Shown here piece by piece: positions 59,879 to 64,000 of a DNA stretch of 64,000 nucleotides (the stretch's first letter is position 1; the number at the start of each line of letters is the position of its first letter). The DNA comes from Dysgonomonas sp. UBA7710. Lineage in GTDB: Bacteria > Bacteroidota > Bacteroidia > Bacteroidales > Dysgonomonadaceae. A program made the translations under genes and the position numbers. The notes below the pieces were generated by a model. The model had not been told where the DNA came from. It was given only the letters and a program-made list of their open reading frames with translations, and ran no database searches. Where the stretch lies: contig NZ_DLFW01000022.1 of NCBI RefSeq assembly GCF_002482385.1, forward strand, positions 120,539 to 184,538, given 5' to 3'.

Positions 59879-62800
59879 CTAGAAGCTGGCTCGTAACGAA
59901 ATACCTACCGAACGGGTTGTCGTAGTAGAACCGCCCAGGCTGGTCTGTGTTATCCAATTTGTACCGTCGGCTGCTTCGGCATCCAGCATCGGCATGTTCT
60001 TGTAAACATAGAACAGGTTGCGTCCAAATACGGATACCATCAAACTCTTACACTTGACTTTGGAAAGTACAGACTTCGGAAGATTATAACCTATTGACAA
60101 TTCGCGACATTTTACATAGGTATTATCAAATACGCCATGAGAATAATAAGTTACATCCGTAGGATCATAACCGCCCCAGTTGTAAGTCCAATATGCCAAC
60201 TTATCACCCGGAATCATCGTCGTATTAGCGCTTCCATCCGCTTTAACACCTTGCAATATCACACCGTTATCATAAATCCGCTCTCCGTTAGGGCCTGCAG
60301 AACCTGTGAAAGGAACTACATTACGATTGGCATCGAAGTAATAGGTCAGCCCTTTACCTTCTCCATCATGATAATCCAGGCTTTCTTTAATCGCTCCCTG
60401 TCCCATCATATACTGGTAAGGCATATTCATTACCGCACCGCCTATGCGGTAATCGAACGAAGCATCGAGCACGAAATTCTTATATGAGAAAGTAGTAGCG
60501 AAACCTCCGACCATCTTCGGCATGGCATTTCCCACTTTAACCGGTTTATCGGTCAGTTGATAGAAACCATCTTCACGGATAATATAATTACCTTTATCAT
60601 CTTGTTTAGGCGCCAAAGCATATATATCTCCGGCCGGTTCTCCTAACTTTGAATAGAGGTACGCGGAACCATTATCCCAGTTTGTATGTGTCATCTGGTC
60701 GATACCTTCCGCCAGCCTGACCACGGTATTTTTGTTCCATGCAAAATTGGCGCGCACATCCCATCTCAGGTCACGTGTCAGAACCGGCGTACCGTACAGG
60801 GAAAGTTCAACTCCTCTGTTCTTCATGTCGCCGATATTCATCTTGAGACTTGTAGCACCGGAAGACGCAGGCATGGTCGCCTCCAAAATCATATCCTGTA
60901 TTTTATTCGTATAATAAGAAAGCTCGAAACCTAAGCGATTGTTGAAGAATTTACTTTCCAATCCAAATTCCCACTCGAATTTCTTCTCGTTGCGGAGGTT
61001 GTAATTGCCCACTGCAGGGTCGACACTATTATATATCCATCCGGCAACTGACTTTTGCGTATAAGCCTGAGCAGCGTAATATGCCGGTGGAGGATTACCC
61101 ACAACGCCGTAAGACGCACGGATCTTTCCATAATCGTACCACGAAGGCATTTTATCCTTAAATAATTCGGAGTACAATATACTTCCACTCGCGGATGGGA
61201 AATAAAATACATTCTTCTTGGGTGCCAGCGTGGAAACTTTTTCCTGACGGAGTGTTCCTTCCAGATAAGCCCAGTTGTTGTACGACAGGTTTAATGTTCC
61301 GAAATACGCGGTCTTCAACAGGCTCATTTTAGTCATATCCGAAGATTTCGAAGCATTGCTGGCATTCAGGTGAAACCAGTTTTCTACCGAGAGGCCTTCA
61401 TTGGTATTCGCCCAAGTGTCGAATTCATTTTCCGTACGTCCCTGCCAGCCGACCATAGCGTTCATGCCCAACTTATCTGTCAGGTTGGTTTCATAATTCA
61501 ACATAATGTCACCGTAGAAAATCTCGTAGCGATTGTTACGCGCCATATAGTATCCTACATTTTTGTTGATCATAGGAGAGTTGCTTGCCTGTTCTTTTTG
61601 CTCGATCTTTTCGGCAGTATAATCCGTCGCTATACGCCCTTTCAGGGTAAGACCCTTTACTATTTGCCAGCTTGGAGTAACATTTGCCAACAAGCGGTTG
61701 GTATTTTTAAGATATTCCTTACTCAGGATATTCCAGAAATATTCCTCCACCAATGCATAAGGAGCCGGAGTCCATTCGAATCCTTCATCCGGAGTAAGTT
61801 GATTAGCTTCATCAGAATAAATCCGGTTCAGGTATCCCAAACTTGTTCTTGTATGCTCGCGCAGGTACTTAACGTCATCGAAAGGCCCTGCCATACCGCC
61901 AAAGTTAGTCAATGTACGGCTGAGGCGGTAAGGCGGATTTTTTTGATCCTGTATTATATAATTAACACCGTAACCGACTGAAATATTTTTCGTTACGTTA
62001 TAATTACCTGTCAGGTTAAAATTATGCTTATGAAACGTGGAATTATACTGCGTAGGCAAATTGTCTAGATAAGTATAAGAAAAGCGGAGATTGCCCTTTT
62101 CAGTAGCGTTTGTAACAGCCAGGTTGTATTGTTGGGTAAAGCCTGTACGGAATGTTTCCGACCACGGATTATCATTTATCGGAGAGTATTTGCGTACTGT
62201 TCCGTCATAATAGAGCACATCTTTACCATCGTATTTCGGCCCCCAATACCTTGTCGTTGAAGACGCTCTTCTGTGGTTTACGCCATGTCTGTCATCCCAG
62301 CCATTAATCCTCCATCCTTCTTCATCGAGTCCGTTTGCCGCAGTGCGTTGATACCCATTAACTCCCGGGCCATATTTAGTCTGATATTGGGGCATATAAG
62401 CCACCGGGTCCCATGTCAGACTGGCATTGAAGTCCACGCCCAAGCCCGTAGAACCCTTACCTGTTTTGGTCGTAATCATCACAACACCGTTGGTCGCCTC
62501 CGAACCATACAAGGCAGAGGCCGCGGCACCTTTCAGTATAGACAGGCTTTCAATATCCTCGGGATTGATATCTGCCAAACCATTAGACGATATCCGCTGA
62601 TTATCCCAGTAACCGCTCAGATTGGCATCACCGTTATGGATAGGTACACCATCCACCACGACCAGGGGCATATTGGTCAGGTTCAGGGAATTCAGACCGC
62701 GGATTTTAATGGAAATAGCACCCGCCATACCGCCCGGGGCTGTCTGGATACGCACACCGGCTGCTTTTCCATAAAGAGCGGAACCTAAAGTAGGCGCAGC

Positions 62801-63226
62801 TGCTTTCGTTAAATCGCCTGCACTTATTGTACTAACCGAATAGCCCAGCGCTTTCGATTCTTTTCTAATACCCAAAGCTGTTACTACAACTTCATCCAGC
62901 TGAAGGGCGTCCTCCTGAAGGGCCACATCAATTACCGATGAGGTTACAGTTACTTCCTGTGACTTATAACCGACAAAGGAAAAGACCAATACCGAATTTG
63001 TACCTGCCGATATAGTATATTTCCCATCTACGTCCGTCAAGGTACCATTAGTCGTTCCTTTCACGGTGACACTTGCTCCAATAATAGGCTCATTATTTGT
63101 GTCTTTAACGACACCCCTTACTGTTTGAGCCTGAGCAAAGGCATGAGAGCATAATAAGATACCGCACAATAGCAGTACTTTAAATATACTCTTACTAATT
63201 CTGTTTTCTTTTAAGTAAACATTCAT
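59879..63226 (-). CDS. SusC/RagA-type TonB-dependent outer membrane transporter
   Basis: This 1115-residue TonB-linked outer membrane transporter has a signal peptide (about 1-34), a carboxypeptidase-D-like N-terminal domain (VRGVVKDTNNEPIIGASVTVKGTT, about 36-60), a TonB box region and plug (LDEVVVTALGIRKESKALGYS and SALYGSEATNGVVMITTKTGK, about 115-255), and a 22-stranded barrel ending in ISLRASF. With the SusD partner it forms one nutrient-uptake pair. No glycoside hydrolase, sulfatase or regulator gene of a polysaccharide utilization locus is in the window, so the substrate is unknown. The operon runs left from a gene-free region of over 700 nt. Confidence 0.93.
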   Translation of the reverse strand: MNVYLKENRISKSIFKVLLLCGILLCSHAFAQAQTVRGVVKDTNNEPIIGASVTVKGTTNGTLTDVDGKYTISAGTNSVLVFSFVGYKSQEVTVTSSVIDVALQEDALQLDEVVVTALGIRKESKALGYSVSTISAGDLTKAAAPTLGSALYGKAAGVRIQTAPGGMAGAISIKIRGLNSLNLTNMPLVVVDGVPIHNGDANLSGYWDNQRISSNGLADINPEDIESLSILKGAAASALYGSEATNGVVMITTKTGKGSTGLGVDFNASLTWDPVAYMPQYQTKYGPGVNGYQRTAANGLDEEGWRINGWDDRHGVNHRRASSTTRYWGPKYDGKDVLYYDGTVRKYSPINDNPWSETFRTGFTQQYNLAVTNATEKGNLRFSYTYLDNLPTQYNSTFHKHNFNLTGNYNVTKNISVGYGVNYIIQDQKNPPYRLSRTLTNFGGMAGPFDDVKYLREHTRTSLGYLNRIYSDEANQLTPDEGFEWTPAPYALVEEYFWNILSKEYLKNTNRLLANVTPSWQIVKGLTLKGRIATDYTAEKIEQKEQASNSPMINKNVGYYMARNNRYEIFYGDIMLNYETNLTDKLGMNAMVGWQGRTENEFDTWANTNEGLSVENWFHLNASNASKSSDMTKMSLLKTAYFGTLNLSYNNWAYLEGTLRQEKVSTLAPKKNVFYFPSASGSILYSELFKDKMPSWYDYGKIRASYGVVGNPPPAYYAAQAYTQKSVAGWIYNSVDPAVGNYNLRNEKKFEWEFGLESKFFNNRLGFELSYYTNKIQDMILEATMPASSGATSLKMNIGDMKNRGVELSLYGTPVLTRDLRWDVRANFAWNKNTVVRLAEGIDQMTHTNWDNGSAYLYSKLGEPAGDIYALAPKQDDKGNYIIREDGFYQLTDKPVKVGNAMPKMVGGFATTFSYKNFVLDASFDYRIGGAVMNMPYQYMMGQGAIKESLDYHDGEGKGLTYYFDANRNVVPFTGSAGPNGERIYDNGVILQGVKADGSANTTMIPGDKLAYWTYNWGGYDPTDVTYYSHGVFDNTYVKCRELSIGYNLPKSVLSKVKCKSLMVSVFGRNLFYVYKNMPMLDAEAADGTNWITQTSLGGSTTTTRSVGISLRASF

Positions 63227-63458
63227 AATAAAAAAATTTGAGGTTACCCATTAATAATAATAAAGAAGAAATTACCGGATAAATCGTTTCTGAATCTGTA
63301 AAATCTGTATCTGCCCTAAACATAACGACACGACGCAACTGACCTCCTACCTTCTGAATGGAATACAGAAGACAAGGTCTTTTTTATCATATATATACAT
63401 AGTAAAAAACCCGAATAGTAATAATTCGAGTTGTATATCTTTAGGTAAGACTTGATTA

Positions 63459-63480
63459 CTCTCTCTCTCTCTCTCTCTCT
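63459..63480. repeat. (CT)11 simple sequence repeat in the presumed susC leader
   Basis: There are eleven CT units, read as (AG)11 on the susC strand, 232 nt upstream of the susC ATG and 20 nt downstream of a -7 box at 63501-63508. This length is prone to slippage. It lies in a non-coding stretch, so any phase variation would act on transcript leader or promoter spacing and not on a reading frame. Confidence 0.75.
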
Positions 63481-63500
63481 AGTTTATTTGCGCACAAAAA

Positions 63501-63508
63501 CAAATCTA
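63501..63508 (-). promoter_or_regulatory. Candidate -7 promoter box of the SusC/SusD operon
   Basis: The minus strand reads TAGATTTG, matching TAnnTTTG; a second match TATATTTG is at 63636-63643. Either would give a long leader of 260-400 nt. Confidence 0.35.
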
Positions 63509-63819
63509 AAATGTTAAATTTTAAAGGGTTAACGTTTTCGATATGTAATCGATTAACTGTTATTTCTAATTGTGAAACACAAGATGTGAAACAGTTCATC
63601 CCTCATTCTTATTTTTTAGGTTTAATTCACGAATACAAATATACAAGTTAAATATAATTAAAAATGATAAATTATCGACAATTTACTAGCACTATTTCGA
63701 CATAAGTTCTCTACTCAAAATTATCCCCGGTTTCATCGGATTACAGATCCGGAAGATCGGGGGGTAAACACCTTATATACAACCGGATTGCAAGTCACTG
63801 TCTTTTTCAAAAGGTAACA

Positions 63820-63860
63820 GATATATCAGTGAACAGTCAGCAGTTAACGATATCACATTT
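63820..63860. repeat. Dispersed intergenic word repeat, copy 9 (short)
   Basis: AAAAGGTAACAGATATATCA and AGTGAACAGTCAGCAGTTAA match the doublet and TAACTG word types. The remaining gene-free stretch 63510-64000 is AT-rich on the left and GC-richer from 63870 on; apart from these words and the candidate promoters I recognise nothing in it. Confidence 0.55.
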
Positions 63861-64000
63861 TATTATGCCGGATAACGAAGCATCTCTTTTCTTCAGGCAT
63901 GCCGGGAACCCTCCCTCCGGACGGAAACAACCTTCGGCGAGCCGATGACATGCGGCAATAAATTATCCGGATTACTTAAAATTCAAAAAATCTACAAAAT

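Noticed and set aside
63459..63480. CRISPR or tandem-array origin of the CT run
   Set aside because: It is a simple dinucleotide tract without spacers. I found no CRISPR array anywhere in the window.
1..64000. tRNA and rRNA genes
   Set aside because: I scanned the gene-free stretches for T-arm consensus and cloverleaf-like stems and saw none that held up; a covariance-model scan would be decisive.

Overview
The window reads as chromosome from a member of the Bacteroidales; gene content and promoter style suggest a Dysgonomonas- or Parabacteroides-like organism (an inference, not a database result). The evidence is a SusC/SusD pair, an ECF sigma/anti-sigma operon with GIN-type surface proteins, DUF4831, a Bacteroidetes-type TamB, an AT-rich composition, no obvious Shine-Dalgarno sites, and many upstream regions carrying the Bacteroidetes -7 box TAnnTTTG (in the best cases preceded by TTTG at 19-20 nt).

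Region 1 (1-~4405) is the end of an integrated element on the minus strand: a DEDD recombinase of the IS110 family sits inside a run of short, tightly packed, unrecognised genes, two of which look like virion structural or membrane proteins. A 249-nt gap upstream of the recombinase can fold into a nested stem, where an IS110 bridge RNA would be expected. Region 2 (4.4-18.4 kb) is housekeeping: pnp, mltF, a nitronate monooxygenase, a transaldolase-type aldolase, a double GNAT protein, an EamA transporter, a CYTH protein, DUF4831 and a BFN nuclease-like protein. Region 3 (18.6-29.7 kb) holds an ArnT-like glycosyltransferase with GtrA, a membrane protein with a dead Nudix domain, a BASS transporter, plsC, valS, a lipoprotein of the EEP family and dcuB. 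Region 4 (30.6-35.0 kb) is a xanthine salvage pair (permease plus xpt) with rsmE, facing folP. Region 5 (35.1-39.9 kb) is AT-rich and accessory-like: a GT-C glycosyltransferase and two exported LRV-repeat proteins. Region 6 (40.2-54.6 kb) is core: yicC-gmk-nadD-pepP, an Spx/ArsC-like protein, tamB, a small outer membrane barrel, a YjdM/PhnA protein, a WalJ-type metallohydrolase, rpoN, a PAP2-like membrane protein, gcvH and purE. Region 7 (54.6-57.8 kb) is an ECF sigma operon with two repeat proteins. Region 8 (58.2-64 kb) is a SusC/SusD nutrient-uptake pair whose presumed leader contains (CT)11.

Between the genes lies a striking dispersed family of degenerate 'word' repeats (doublets such as GTTACCTTTGTTACC, TAACTG-type runs, GATACGAG-type runs), present in at least nine intergenic spaces and apparently absent from genes. 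Some copies contain a perfect -7 promoter box. I saw no rRNA, tRNA or CRISPR array. The best candidates for something new are the IS110-recombinase-bearing phage-like element, the word repeats, the paired LRV proteins with a cysteine ladder, and the compositional mosaic inside valS.
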